Part shown: positions 1 through 6,363 of the stretch, piece by piece
Position numbering within the stretch: the first letter of the stretch is position 1
Layout of the letters: each line of letters begins with the position of its first letter
NCBI GenBank assembly: GCA_023253795.1
Contig: JALRFG010000002.1
Span: forward strand, 1-13,930
Source of the DNA: Methylocystis sp.
Lineage (GTDB): Bacteria > Pseudomonadota > Alphaproteobacteria > Rhizobiales > Beijerinckiaceae
Direction: 5' to 3'
Length of the DNA: 13,930 nt
Made by a program: the position numbers and the translations under genes
Notes under the pieces: generated by a model
Database searches by the model: none
What the model saw: only the letters and a program-made list of their open reading frames with translations
Told to the model about the DNA's origin: nothing

Positions 1-142
1 AGACATGGATGGCGTCGCCGACGCGGAGCCGCAGCACGTTCAGCAGATAATTGTGAACGCTCGCCGGAGCCGCGCATTCCTCCCCGGCTTTCAGCGGGAC
101 GTCGAGAAACAGCCGCTGCGCGGTGAAATCATACTCCGACAC
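1..142 (-). CDS. rsmE: 16S rRNA (uracil-1498-N3)-methyltransferase RsmE, N-terminal part
   Basis: Only the first 47 codons lie in the window; the gene runs off the left edge. The translation contains RLFLDVPL and then HNYLLNVLRLRVGD, which match the start of RsmE, where a beta strand is followed by the HYLxxVLRLxxGD segment of the PUA-like domain. RsmE methylates N3 of U1498 in 16S rRNA, in the decoding centre of the small subunit, in the cytoplasm. The start is GTG at 142-140. An in-frame TAG lies four codons upstream, and an AGGAG ribosome binding site at 153-149 is well placed. No other start fits. It points away from the secreted-protein/ubiA pair, so 143-309 is a divergent promoter region. 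In many Rhizobiales rsmE lies beside ubiA, which supports the call. Residues that bind S-adenosylmethionine are outside the window. Confidence 0.85.
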   Translation of the reverse strand, partial: MSEYDFTAQRLFLDVPLKAGEECAAPASVHNYLLNVLRLRVGDAIHV

Positions 143-249
143 AGATCGCTCCTATTCGCGCCCGGACGCATGCTTCTGCGGGATGGGCCGCGTTTCGCCA
201 TGAAGAGGCCGTTTTGTTGCGACCATGTGGCGTGTCGCCTGATGGCGCC

Positions 250-277
250 TTGCGCGGCGCCCGGGTAAACTTATATC
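250..277 (+). promoter_or_regulatory. possible sigma-70-type promoter for the secreted protein-ubiA pair
   Basis: A TTGCGC hexamer (250-255) and a TATATC hexamer (272-277) are 16 bases apart. Transcription would start near 284, about 26 bases before the ATG at 310. The match to consensus is partial, so this is only a candidate. Confidence 0.3.
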
Positions 278-309
278 ACGCACACTCTGACGGAGTGGAC
301 CCTTTAGTC

Positions 310-756
310 ATGACAGTCGGCGCCTTCTTTTTTCAGCGCATCGCTCTTGCGGCTTTCGCCTTCGCTTTGTTTGCGGGCGGCGGCGCATTGGCGCAACAAT
401 CCTGTCAGGAAGATTTCCAGAAATTATCGGTGAAGCGCATGGGCGCTATCCAGGCCCTCAACGATCTCGGCAAGGCCGGCAAGGGCAAGATGGACCCTGC
501 CGCCGCCTGTCCTGTCGCCAAGAAACTCGCTGGCATTGAAACGGAAATGCTCAATTACATGAGCAAGAATCAGGAATGGTGCAACATTCCGAACAATGTC
601 GTGGATGGCTTCAAACAAGCGAAAGCCAAGACGCAAAACTTCGCCACTCAGGCCTGCGCTGCAGCGGCGAAAATGAAGGAAATGCAGGAACAGGCGGCGC
701 AGGGCGGCGGTCCGGGCATGGCGGCGCCGCCAAAACTGCCCTCTGGCCCGCTGTGA
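310..756 (+). CDS. small secreted four-cysteine protein, function unknown
   Basis: This is a 148-residue protein of no family I can name. Residues 1-28 form a signal peptide: a short N-region with Arg10, a hydrophobic core (about 11-22), and an ALA cleavage site before QQSC. The mature part has four cysteines (32, 67, 91, 116), enough for two disulfides in the periplasm. It is probably helical, and ends in a low-complexity Gln/Ala/Gly/Pro tail (about 123-148). I chose the ATG at 310 because the signal peptide starts there. A GGAG at 291-294 is rather far away (15 bases), and a GTG at 295 is in frame but lies too close to that GGAG. The stop overlaps the ubiA start as GTGA (753-756), so the two are probably transcribed together and translationally coupled. 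That the protein is secreted is well supported; its role is unknown. Confidence 0.8.
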   Translation: MTVGAFFFQRIALAAFAFALFAGGGALAQQSCQEDFQKLSVKRMGAIQALNDLGKAGKGKMDPAAACPVAKKLAGIETEMLNYMSKNQEWCNIPNNVVDGFKQAKAKTQNFATQACAAAAKMKEMQEQAAQGGGPGMAAPPKLPSGPL

Positions 757-1703
757 ATCTGACCCGCGACGAAGGTCGCGACGACGCGCTGCCTGACGCC
801 ATCATCTCCCATCCGCTGTGGCGGCACGCGCCGGCAGCCGCAAGGCCCTTCGTGCAACTGGCACGCGTCGATCGTCCAATCGGCTGGTGGTTACTGCTTT
901 TGCCATGCTGGGAATCCAGCGCGCTCGCCTCGGCGAGCCTGCATTCGCCGCCAGACCTTTGGCTACTGACGCTGTTTTTCATCGGCGCCATTGTCATGCG
1001 CGGTGCCGGCTCCGCCTATAATGATTATGTCGATCGCGAGATCGACGCGAAGGTCACACGCACCAAAGGACGACCGCTCGCCAGCGGCAGGGTCAGCGTC
1101 CGCGCCGCCTGGTGGTTCATCATCGCCCTGTGCCTGATCGGGCTTTGTGTGCTGCTGTCCTTCAACAGCCTGACCATCGCGCTTGGCTTTCTCTCGCCGC
1201 TGATCGTGCTGCTCTATCCCTTCGCCAAACGCTTCACCTCATGGCCGCAGGCGATTCTCGGCATGGCTTTCGGCTATGGCGGACTGCTCGGCTGGACCGC
1301 CACGACAGGGACGCTCGACGCCCCCGCGTTGCTGCTCTATCTCGCCGCGATTCTGTGGACGATCGGCTATGACACCATTTACGCCCTGCAGGACATCGCC
1401 GACGACGAACGCGCCGGCGTAAAATCGACGGCGCGTCTGTTCGGCAAGAAAGTGCAACTCGCCGTCGGTCTTCTCTATGCTGCCTCGACGCTCAGCGCAG
1501 CACTGGCCGTGTATTTCGCCGGCGGCGGCGTTTTCGCCTGGAGCGGATGGATCGCCTATGCGGCGCATCTTGTCTGGCAAGTCGCCCAGACACGCGACGA
1601 CATTGACCCGCCGACGGCGCTCCGCTTGTTTCGCGCCAATCGCGACGCCGGACTTTTGATGTTCGCTGGCTTTTTTGCGCAGAGTCTGACGGCGCTGCTC
1701 TAG
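753..1703 (+). CDS. ubiA: 4-hydroxybenzoate polyprenyltransferase UbiA
   Basis: UbiA joins a polyprenyl diphosphate to 4-hydroxybenzoate in the inner membrane, an early step of ubiquinone synthesis. The 316-residue protein has both Asp-rich motifs of the family: NDYVDREID at 90-98, and YALQDIADDE (Asp214, Asp217, Asp218) followed by GVKSTARLFG. These bind the Mg-diphosphate. Hydrophobic segments run through residues 43-85 and 115-315, as expected for a multi-helix membrane enzyme. The start is taken as GTG at 753, which overlaps the upstream stop and gives the usual family length. The frame stays open further upstream, but that part is a shadow of the secreted-protein gene. No clear ribosome binding site is visible, so translation may depend on coupling to the upstream gene. 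The product feeds the quinone pool used by ETF-QO, encoded just downstream. Confidence 0.93.
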   Translation: MNLTRDEGRDDALPDAIISHPLWRHAPAAARPFVQLARVDRPIGWWLLLLPCWESSALASASLHSPPDLWLLTLFFIGAIVMRGAGSAYNDYVDREIDAKVTRTKGRPLASGRVSVRAAWWFIIALCLIGLCVLLSFNSLTIALGFLSPLIVLLYPFAKRFTSWPQAILGMAFGYGGLLGWTATTGTLDAPALLLYLAAILWTIGYDTIYALQDIADDERAGVKSTARLFGKKVQLAVGLLYAASTLSAALAVYFAGGGVFAWSGWIAYAAHLVWQVAQTRDDIDPPTALRLFRANRDAGLLMFAGFFAQSLTALL

Positions 1704-1729
1704 CCGCCGCTAAAAAATTCCCGACGCTT

Positions 1730-1930
1730 TTATTTATCGAGCGCCTGTTTCTGATCGAGACAGGAGTTGAGCTCGGCGCGGTTCAATTCCCAGAACGACG
1801 CGCCGCACAGCGCCTGATAGCGGCTGCTGTTGAAGAATGACCAGAGATTATAGGAGCCCAGAATCAACACGACGACAAAGGCGACCTTGATGATCGTGTT
1901 GATGTCCTTGTAAGGGTCGCTCGACGCCAT
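1730..1930 (-). CDS. 66-residue single-pass membrane protein, function unknown
   Basis: A small protein of no family I can name. One hydrophobic stretch (about residues 13-32) looks like a transmembrane helix. After it comes a short hydrophilic domain with two cysteines (42 and 57) flanking a Trp/Glu/Arg-rich segment, which could pair if this end is periplasmic. The ATG at 1930-1928 is chosen because AGAGGAA lies just upstream of it. The frame continues upstream without a stop, but that part is Arg/Pro-rich and looks non-coding. It converges on ubiA (26 bases between stops) and diverges from the ETF-QO gene, with 266 bases between the two starts. The good ribosome binding site and single clean helix make it a credible gene. 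Confidence 0.7.
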   Translation of the reverse strand: MASSDPYKDINTIIKVAFVVVLILGSYNLWSFFNSSRYQALCGASFWELNRAELNSCLDQKQALDK

Positions 1931-2095
1931 GGTTCCTCTGCGCGGTCTGTCACGGTGGCTCTCCGGATTAACTGTGTCGCTGCGCGGCGCCGTCAACATC
2001 CGCCGGGTGGGAGCGCCCCCGTGCAAGCCCCTGATCGACCGCCAGTTGGCTCCCGGCCCCGGCCGATGTAGAGCCTTTCTCCTTCGGCGGCGCCC

Positions 2096-2136
2096 GGAGA
2101 ACCGCAAGAACCGGGCCATCGCCCCGGCGGTTCTCC
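2096..2136. repeat. 10-base inverted repeat upstream of the ETF-QO gene
   Basis: GGAGAACCGC (2096-2105) and GCGGTTCTCC (2127-2136) are perfect inverted copies with 21 bases between. Inside lies a competing pair, CCGGG (2111-2115) with CCCGG (2123-2127), so two alternative folds are possible. It sits 60 bases before the ETF-QO ATG, so it may be an operator or a leader hairpin. No T-run follows, so it is not a standard terminator. Confidence 0.5.
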
Positions 2137-2196
2137 CTTTGGCGCGGACCGGGCAAAAGGGTAGAATGCCGAAGCATTTTGGGAAAAGGGTTTGGA

Positions 2197-3876
2197 ATGA
2201 CTGAAGACGCAACGGAGCTGCCGCCGCGCGAGGGTATGGACTATGACGTGGTGATTGTGGGCGCCGGCCCGGCGGGCCTCGCCGCCGCCATCCGCCTGAA
2301 GCAGATTTCACCCGATCTGTCCGTCGTCGTCATCGAAAAAGGCTCCGAGCCCGGCGCACATATTCTCTCCGGCGCGGTGATCGATCCCATCGGCATGGAT
2401 CGCCTCCTGCCCGATTGGCGCAAGCGCGATGACGTGCCGCTGAAAACGCAGGTGCATGACGATCAGTTTCTGGTGCTCACCGAAACCGGCAGCGTTCGCG
2501 TGCCGAATTTCCTGATGCCGAAGCTGATGAACAATCACGGCAATTTCATTGGCTCTCTTGGCAATGTTGTGCGCTTTCTGGCGAGCGAGGCCGAAAATCT
2601 CGGCGTCGAGATCTATCCGGGCTTCGCCGGCGCTGAAATTCTTTATGGCGACAAGGGCGAGGTTCTGGGCGTCGCAACAGGCGACATGGGCGTTGGCCGC
2701 GACGGTGAACCCAAAGACAGCTTCACGCGCGGCATGGAGTTGCGCGGCAAATATACCTTGTTCGCGGAAGGCGCACGCGGCTCGCTGTCAAAGCAGGTGA
2801 TCGCGAAATATGATCTGTCAAAAGATCGTGAACCGCAAAAATTCGGCATCGGCTTCAAGGAGCTGTGGCGTATTCCGAAGGACAAGCACAAGGCCGGTCT
2901 GGTGCAGCATTCCTTCGGCTGGCCGCTGGCGTCCGACACGGGCGGTGGCTCGTTCCTCTATCACTTCGATGACGATCTGGTGTCGATCGGCTTCGTCGTG
3001 CATCTCAACTATCCCAACCCGACGCTATCGCCCTTCGACGAATTCCAGCGCTTCAAATCGCATCCCAAAATCGCGCCGACGCTGGAAGGCGGCGAGCGCA
3101 TCGCTTACGGCGCGCGCGCCTTGACCGAAGGCGGCTGGCAAAGCGTGCCGAAACTGACCTTCCCCGGCGGCGCGCTGCTGGGCTGCGCGGCGGGTTTCGT
3201 CAATGTGCCGCGCATCAAGGGATCGCATAACGCCATGCTCTCCGGCATTCTCGCCGCCGACCATGTCGCGGCGGCGCTGGCCGAAGGCCGCGCCCACGAT
3301 GAAGTGCATGCTTATGAAGACGCCTGGCGCGCTTCCGACATCGGTCGCGATCTCAAGCCAGTGCGCAACGTCAAGCCGCTCTGGTCGAAATACGGCACCT
3401 ATCTCGGAGCGCCGTTGTTTGGCCTCGACATGTGGACGAACGCTTTATTCGGTTTCTCTTTCTTCGGCACGCTGTCGCATGGCAAGCCGGATCATGCGGC
3501 GACGAAACCGCTCGCGGAGGTGACGCCGATCGCCTACGCCAAGCTGACGACGAAGCCGGCGTTCGACAAGCTTTCCTCTGTCTTTGTCTCCAACACCAAT
3601 CATGAGGAGGATCAGCCCGTGCATTTGCGGCTGGCCGATCCAAATATTCCGATCGATAAAAACCTGCCCGTTTATGGCGAACCGGCGCGGCTTTACTGCC
3701 CGGCGGGCGTCTACGAAGTGGTTTATGCAGACGAGACGGCCAAAAGCGATCCGCGTTTTGTGATCAACGCGCAGAATTGCGTGCATTGCAAAACCTGCGA
3801 CATCAAAGACCCCGCGCAAAACATCACATGGGTTCCGCCGGAGGGCGGCGGCGGCCCCAATTATCCGAATATGTAA
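2197..3876 (+). CDS. electron transfer flavoprotein-ubiquinone oxidoreductase (ETF-QO)
   Basis: ETF-QO takes electrons from reduced electron transfer flavoprotein, loaded by acyl-CoA and other dehydrogenases, and passes them through FAD and a 4Fe-4S cluster to ubiquinone at the inner membrane. The 559-residue protein has the Rossmann FAD site GAGPAG at 22-27 and the conserved IEKGSEPGAHILSGAV segment shortly after. The C-terminal ferredoxin-like part holds Cys501, Cys528, Cys531 and Cys534, the four cluster ligands (LYCPAGVYE and CVHCKTC). Length and domain order match bacterial and mitochondrial ETF-QO. The ATG at 2197 has AAGGG six bases upstream. An in-frame TTG at 2179 has no such support. 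No etfA or etfB genes are in the window, so its partner is encoded elsewhere. It belongs to the same wider family as FixC, but the full-length sequence with a fused ferredoxin domain fits ETF-QO. Confidence 0.95.
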   Translation: MTEDATELPPREGMDYDVVIVGAGPAGLAAAIRLKQISPDLSVVVIEKGSEPGAHILSGAVIDPIGMDRLLPDWRKRDDVPLKTQVHDDQFLVLTETGSVRVPNFLMPKLMNNHGNFIGSLGNVVRFLASEAENLGVEIYPGFAGAEILYGDKGEVLGVATGDMGVGRDGEPKDSFTRGMELRGKYTLFAEGARGSLSKQVIAKYDLSKDREPQKFGIGFKELWRIPKDKHKAGLVQHSFGWPLASDTGGGSFLYHFDDDLVSIGFVVHLNYPNPTLSPFDEFQRFKSHPKIAPTLEGGERIAYGARALTEGGWQSVPKLTFPGGALLGCAAGFVNVPRIKGSHNAMLSGILAADHVAAALAEGRAHDEVHAYEDAWRASDIGRDLKPVRNVKPLWSKYGTYLGAPLFGLDMWTNALFGFSFFGTLSHGKPDHAATKPLAEVTPIAYAKLTTKPAFDKLSSVFVSNTNHEEDQPVHLRLADPNIPIDKNLPVYGEPARLYCPAGVYEVVYADETAKSDPRFVINAQNCVHCKTCDIKDPAQNITWVPPEGGGGPNYPNM

Positions 3877-3889
3877 TTGCTGCGATCCA

Positions 3890-3916
3890 TCCGGCGCGTG
3901 ACGATCATGCGCCGGA
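3890..3916 (+). terminator. hairpin just after the ETF-QO gene, possible terminator without a T-run
   Basis: TCCGGCGC (3890-3897) pairs with GCGCCGGA (3909-3916), 13 bases after the ETF-QO stop. A further G-U and U-A pair can extend the stem inward. No run of T follows, so it may be a weak terminator or an mRNA 3' stabiliser. Confidence 0.4.
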
Positions 3917-3961
3917 ACCATCTTCTGACCAAGCTGTGATCCGTTTGCGCCACGACGCCGA

Positions 3962-3984
3962 ACAGGCGTCATCGGAGCGCCTGT
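3962..3984 (+). promoter_or_regulatory. hairpin with the ribosome binding site in its loop, directly before the ydcF-like start
   Basis: ACAGGCG (3962-3968) and CGCCTGT (3978-3984) form a perfect 7-base stem that ends at the base before the ATG at 3985. The 9-base loop (3969-3977) contains GGAG, which is the ribosome binding site for that ATG. Folding would present the site in a loop but place a GC-rich stem between it and the start codon, so initiation could depend on structure. The pairing is direct observation; a regulatory role is inference. Confidence 0.45.
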
Positions 3985-4782
3985 ATGTTTTTCATTGTTT
4001 CGAAAATCTTCGAGAGCCTGTTCGCGCCGCTGCAATTTGCGCTTTTGCTCTCCACGCTTGGCGTTTTGCTGCTGTTTACACGCTATGCCCGATATGGCCG
4101 GACATGCGCCGCTGTCGGCGTCTTTACGCTGATGAAGATGGCCTTCAGCCCGTTGGGCGCTTTCCTCGCCGCCCCGCTCGAAAATCGCTTCCCGGCGCCG
4201 CCTGAAGATATGCCAGCGCCTGACGGGATCATTGTGCTGGGTGGCGCAATCGATGAAATGTTGAGCGAAAGACGAGGGCGTCCGATCCTGATCGACTCCG
4301 CCGCCGAGCGCCTGACCGCGCCGCTGGCGCTCAAGCAGAAATTTCCGCAAGCGCGGATCATTTTCACCGGCGGCTCGGCGGCGCTGAATGGTTCGCGTTA
4401 CACCGAAGCGGATGGCGTGCGCCGCTTCTGGCGCGATCTTGGCTTTGTCTCGAACAATATTCTTTTCGAAGAACGCGCTCGCAACACATTCGAAAATGCG
4501 GTTTACGCGCGCGATCTCGCACAACCGAAAGCCGGCGAGCGCTGGCTTCTGGTGACATCCGCGATGCATATGCCGAGATCAATCGGCATGTTTCGAAAAG
4601 CCGGATTTCCGGTCATCGCCTATCCGGTCGATTTCCGCACGGATGGCGATCCGTCTTTCTTCTCCGCGCCGCGCTTCCCGACCCGCGCCATCGGCGTCGT
4701 GCAATTCGCCGTGCATGAATGGCTAGGGCTTGCCGTTTACCGGCTAACGGGAAAAACCAGCGCGCTTTACCCCGCGCCCTGA
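3985..4782 (+). CDS. membrane-anchored YdcF/SanA family (DUF218) protein
   Basis: A 265-residue protein with two hydrophobic segments near the N-terminus (about 12-32 and 41-63), followed by a DUF218 domain (about 80-230). Family marks are DGIIVLGGAI at 80-89, the FTGGSA strand, the EERARNTFENA motif and the VTSAMHMPRS motif. This two-helix layout resembles ElyC (YcbC) of Escherichia coli, which affects envelope and lipid-carrier metabolism. The biochemical activity of most members is unknown, so an envelope role is inference. The ATG at 3985 has GGAG seven bases upstream, inside a hairpin loop. The gene follows ETF-QO after 108 bases and a hairpin, and converges on the response regulator gene with 20 bases between stops. 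Confidence 0.88.
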   Translation: MFFIVSKIFESLFAPLQFALLLSTLGVLLLFTRYARYGRTCAAVGVFTLMKMAFSPLGAFLAAPLENRFPAPPEDMPAPDGIIVLGGAIDEMLSERRGRPILIDSAAERLTAPLALKQKFPQARIIFTGGSAALNGSRYTEADGVRRFWRDLGFVSNNILFEERARNTFENAVYARDLAQPKAGERWLLVTSAMHMPRSIGMFRKAGFPVIAYPVDFRTDGDPSFFSAPRFPTRAIGVVQFAVHEWLGLAVYRLTGKTSALYPAP

Positions 4783-4802
4783 ACCACGCACAGCACGATC
4801 TT

Positions 4803-5597
4803 TTACTCTGGCCGGCCATGCGCGCGACGCCCACGCGCGCCCGCAGGCGGGCCATCGAGATTGCGTCCACCAGCGCCGCTGCCCGGCCAGGAGCCGTGTT
4901 TCATCTCGAGGAACAATGCGATCGCCTGAGAGCGATTTCGCACATCGAGCTTTTCAAACAAATTGCGCAAATGGAATTTGATCGTGTTGATCGACACGCC
5001 AAAATCTTTCGCAAGCTGGCTGTTGGTGTGACCTGAACCCAATGCCGACAGCAGGCTGCGTTCGCGCAAGGTGAGGTTTTCGAGCGGATCGCTGCGCATC
5101 TTGCGGATATCGACGAAGGGAAACACCATGTCGCCCGCCGCCACCGACGCCAGAACGTCGAGCAGACGCTCCGGCGGGGCGCGTTTCGAGACGAAGCCGG
5201 CGCCGCCCAGTTGCAGCGTCTCCGCCGGAGCGGCGGGATCGTTGGTGCCGCTGTAAACCACGATTTTGGGCGCCGAGACCTGACGCGACAGAGCGCGCAG
5301 CACATCGCGGGCGTGGATGGTCGGCAACTGCCAGCCAATCACGGCGATGGCGAATTTATGCTGGCGCGCCGCCTCCAGAAAATCCTCGCCGTCCGTGGCC
5401 TTCAACACAAGATTGAAGCGCCGGTCGTCGGAGAGAAGCTTGTCGAGGCCGGCAAGGATCAGGGGACTTTTGTCAGCGACGGCGACATCGATGCGCTCAA
5501 CCGCAAGCGGCGCTTCGCTGGCGCCGCCGCCCCCGCCTGTAGCGCGCGCAGACTCCGTGCGCTTGTCGCCGGCCCTGACCGAAGGGGTTGTCGGCAT
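4803..5597 (-). CDS. LuxR/NarL-type response regulator with a degenerate receiver domain
   Basis: A 264-residue DNA-binding regulator. A Gly/Ala-rich N-terminal tail (1-35) leads into a receiver-like domain (about 36-160) and a LuxR-type helix-turn-helix (about 174-229, with LTLRERSLLSAL and GVSINTIKFHLRNLFEKL). In the receiver, Asp42, Ser116 and Lys138 remain. The phosphoacceptor Asp, expected four residues before Pro92, is Gly88 in VIGWQLP, and the second acidic residue after Asp42 is Lys43. Ordinary Asp phosphorylation therefore looks impossible. No histidine kinase gene is next to it. The ATG at 5597 has GGGAG at 5607-5603; in-frame ATGs further upstream lack this. The C-terminal tail after 232 is Gly/Arg-rich. 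Its targets are unknown; the 37-residue membrane protein gene next door is one candidate. Confidence 0.9.
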   Translation of the reverse strand: MPTTPSVRAGDKRTESARATGGGGGASEAPLAVERIDVAVADKSPLILAGLDKLLSDDRRFNLVLKATDGEDFLEAARQHKFAIAVIGWQLPTIHARDVLRALSRQVSAPKIVVYSGTNDPAAPAETLQLGGAGFVSKRAPPERLLDVLASVAAGDMVFPFVDIRKMRSDPLENLTLRERSLLSALGSGHTNSQLAKDFGVSINTIKFHLRNLFEKLDVRNRSQAIALFLEMKHGSWPGSGAGGRNLDGPPAGARGRRAHGRPE

Positions 5598-5615
5598 TTT
5601 TTCTCCCTGCCTCGC

Positions 5616-5641
5616 CTGCATAAAGGCGGATGACTGCATAA
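5616..5641 (-). repeat. two direct copies of TTATGCAG before the response regulator gene
   Basis: On the minus strand TTATGCAG occurs at 5641-5634 and again at 5623-5616, 18 bases apart, between the predicted promoter and the ribosome binding site of the regulator gene. Tandem half-sites at this place could be an operator, for example for self-control. Chance is not excluded. Confidence 0.35.
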
Positions 5642-5650
5642 TTTGAGGGG

Positions 5651-5679
5651 ATTATTGGCGAGAATCGCGATTTCGGCAA
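5651..5679 (-). promoter_or_regulatory. candidate promoter of the response regulator gene
   Basis: On the minus strand TTGCCG (5679-5674) and AATAAT (5656-5651) are 17 bases apart. The second differs from TATAAT at one base. Transcription would start near 5644, about 47 bases before the ATG at 5597. Confidence 0.4.
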
Positions 5680-5796
5680 CAGCCGCAGCGATAAGAAAAC
5701 GCCGACGCGCCCTGCCCGATAGGACTGGATTGTTCATTCATCGCATCGAACGCACGCCATGCCATGGCGGCGAGGGTCGATCTGGGCGAAAAGGAC

Positions 5797-5830
5797 AAAA
5801 AAAACGCGACGCACCATGGGCGCGTCGCGT
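5797..5830 (-). terminator. strong intrinsic terminator of the 37-residue protein gene
   Basis: Read on the minus strand, ACGCGACGC pairs with GCGTCGCGT, and a G-U and two C-G pairs extend the stem to 12 pairs around a 3-base loop. Eight T follow directly (5804-5797). The G-U pair and the T-run both favour the minus strand. It begins 25 bases after the stop of the small gene. Confidence 0.92.
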
Positions 5831-5855
5831 CATAAACTGCGAAGATCTGACCGAA

Positions 5856-5969
5856 TTAGTCGGTGAAGACCCAGCGAGCAGCGAAATAAGCGGCAGCGCC
5901 GATCGCGATGATGGCGATCATGCCGGTCGGGGTGGCGGCGTAGCTGGTCAGTTCGAGAATAGCACCCAT
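5856..5969 (-). CDS. 37-residue single-helix membrane protein, function unknown
   Basis: The protein starts MGAILELTSYAAT, has one hydrophobic helix (about residues 16-31, Ile/Ala/Gly-rich) and ends ARWVFTD, with an Arg-Trp pair at the membrane edge. I do not recognise the family. Three things argue that it is real and well expressed. First, AGGAGGAAAC directly precedes the ATG, close to an ideal ribosome binding site. Second, a very strong intrinsic terminator lies 25 bases after the stop. Third, its codons are mainly those favoured in GC-rich genomes (ATC, ACC, GGC, GCC/GCT). It forms its own transcription unit, with a long non-coding region upstream. Size and shape fit a small single-helix subunit or stabiliser of a larger membrane complex, but the window gives no partner. 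An overlapping plus-strand reading frame (5643-6050) is low-complexity and lacks such signals. Confidence 0.85.
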   Translation of the reverse strand: MGAILELTSYAATPTGMIAIIAIGAAAYFAARWVFTD

Positions 5970-6363
5970 TGTTTCCTCCTGGATCAACTTGAAGCGCGCG
6001 TCCAATTCAAGGATCGCGCTGTGTCATTCTTTCTGCGGCGCACCGCATGAAAGGATATCGACATCAGTAAGAGCGGTATGACGGGCTTATCCGTGGATCT
6101 CCCGTCGATTTCCTGCCCAGGCCACACTCTCAATGCCTGAACATGTCGGCACGATTTACCGGCTCGACCCGCTTCTTACGTCATAAACGTATCAAAACCC
6201 ACTGGGTTTCAATACCGGGAAGCGGTAATTATTGGGTATTGGATGACCTAACCCTTGTCAAGACGCGGCCCGCCCGGATCATCCGGAGACGGATGGCCTT
6301 TTCCCGCAGCCGCGCTATGTAGAGCGTCGGAACCAGTTCCTTATCAATATTCAGCGAGCAGTC
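5970..6363. promoter_or_regulatory. 394-base non-coding region between the 37-residue protein gene and the DUF1190-like gene
   Basis: No gene is supported here. It is more AT-rich than its surroundings in its middle part (about 6160-6260) and holds several inverted repeats: CTTGAA/TTCAAG (5988-5993, 6006-6011) just before the small gene's ribosome binding site; AAACCC-ACT-GGGTTT (6195-6209); AATACC/GGTATT (6211-6216, 6235-6240); and CCGGAT-C-ATCCGG (6274-6286). On the minus strand a perfect CTTGACA (6262-6256) could be a -35 box, with a poor -10 (TACCCA, 6238-6233) lying on the AATACC/GGTATT repeat. If it is used, the small gene would have a leader of about 250 bases. It must also hold the promoter of the divergent plus-strand gene. 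Confidence 0.4.

Noticed and set aside
5..268. An 87-codon plus-strand frame at the left edge
   Set aside because: Antisense to the rsmE start, whose reading frame, ribosome binding site and family match are clear.
3445..4569. A 374-codon open frame on the minus strand
   Set aside because: It is antisense to the end of the ETF-QO gene and the DUF218 gene, crosses their intergenic hairpins, and has an Arg/Ala/His-rich composition with no motif.
5459..5737. A 92-codon minus-strand frame with a hydrophobic stretch, overlapping the regulator start
   Set aside because: No ribosome binding site. The second half is an out-of-frame reading of the response regulator gene, and it would overlap the predicted promoter.
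5643..6050. A 135-codon open frame on the plus strand
   Set aside because: It runs through the terminator and antisense to the well-signalled 37-residue protein gene. The sequence is low-complexity with no family features.
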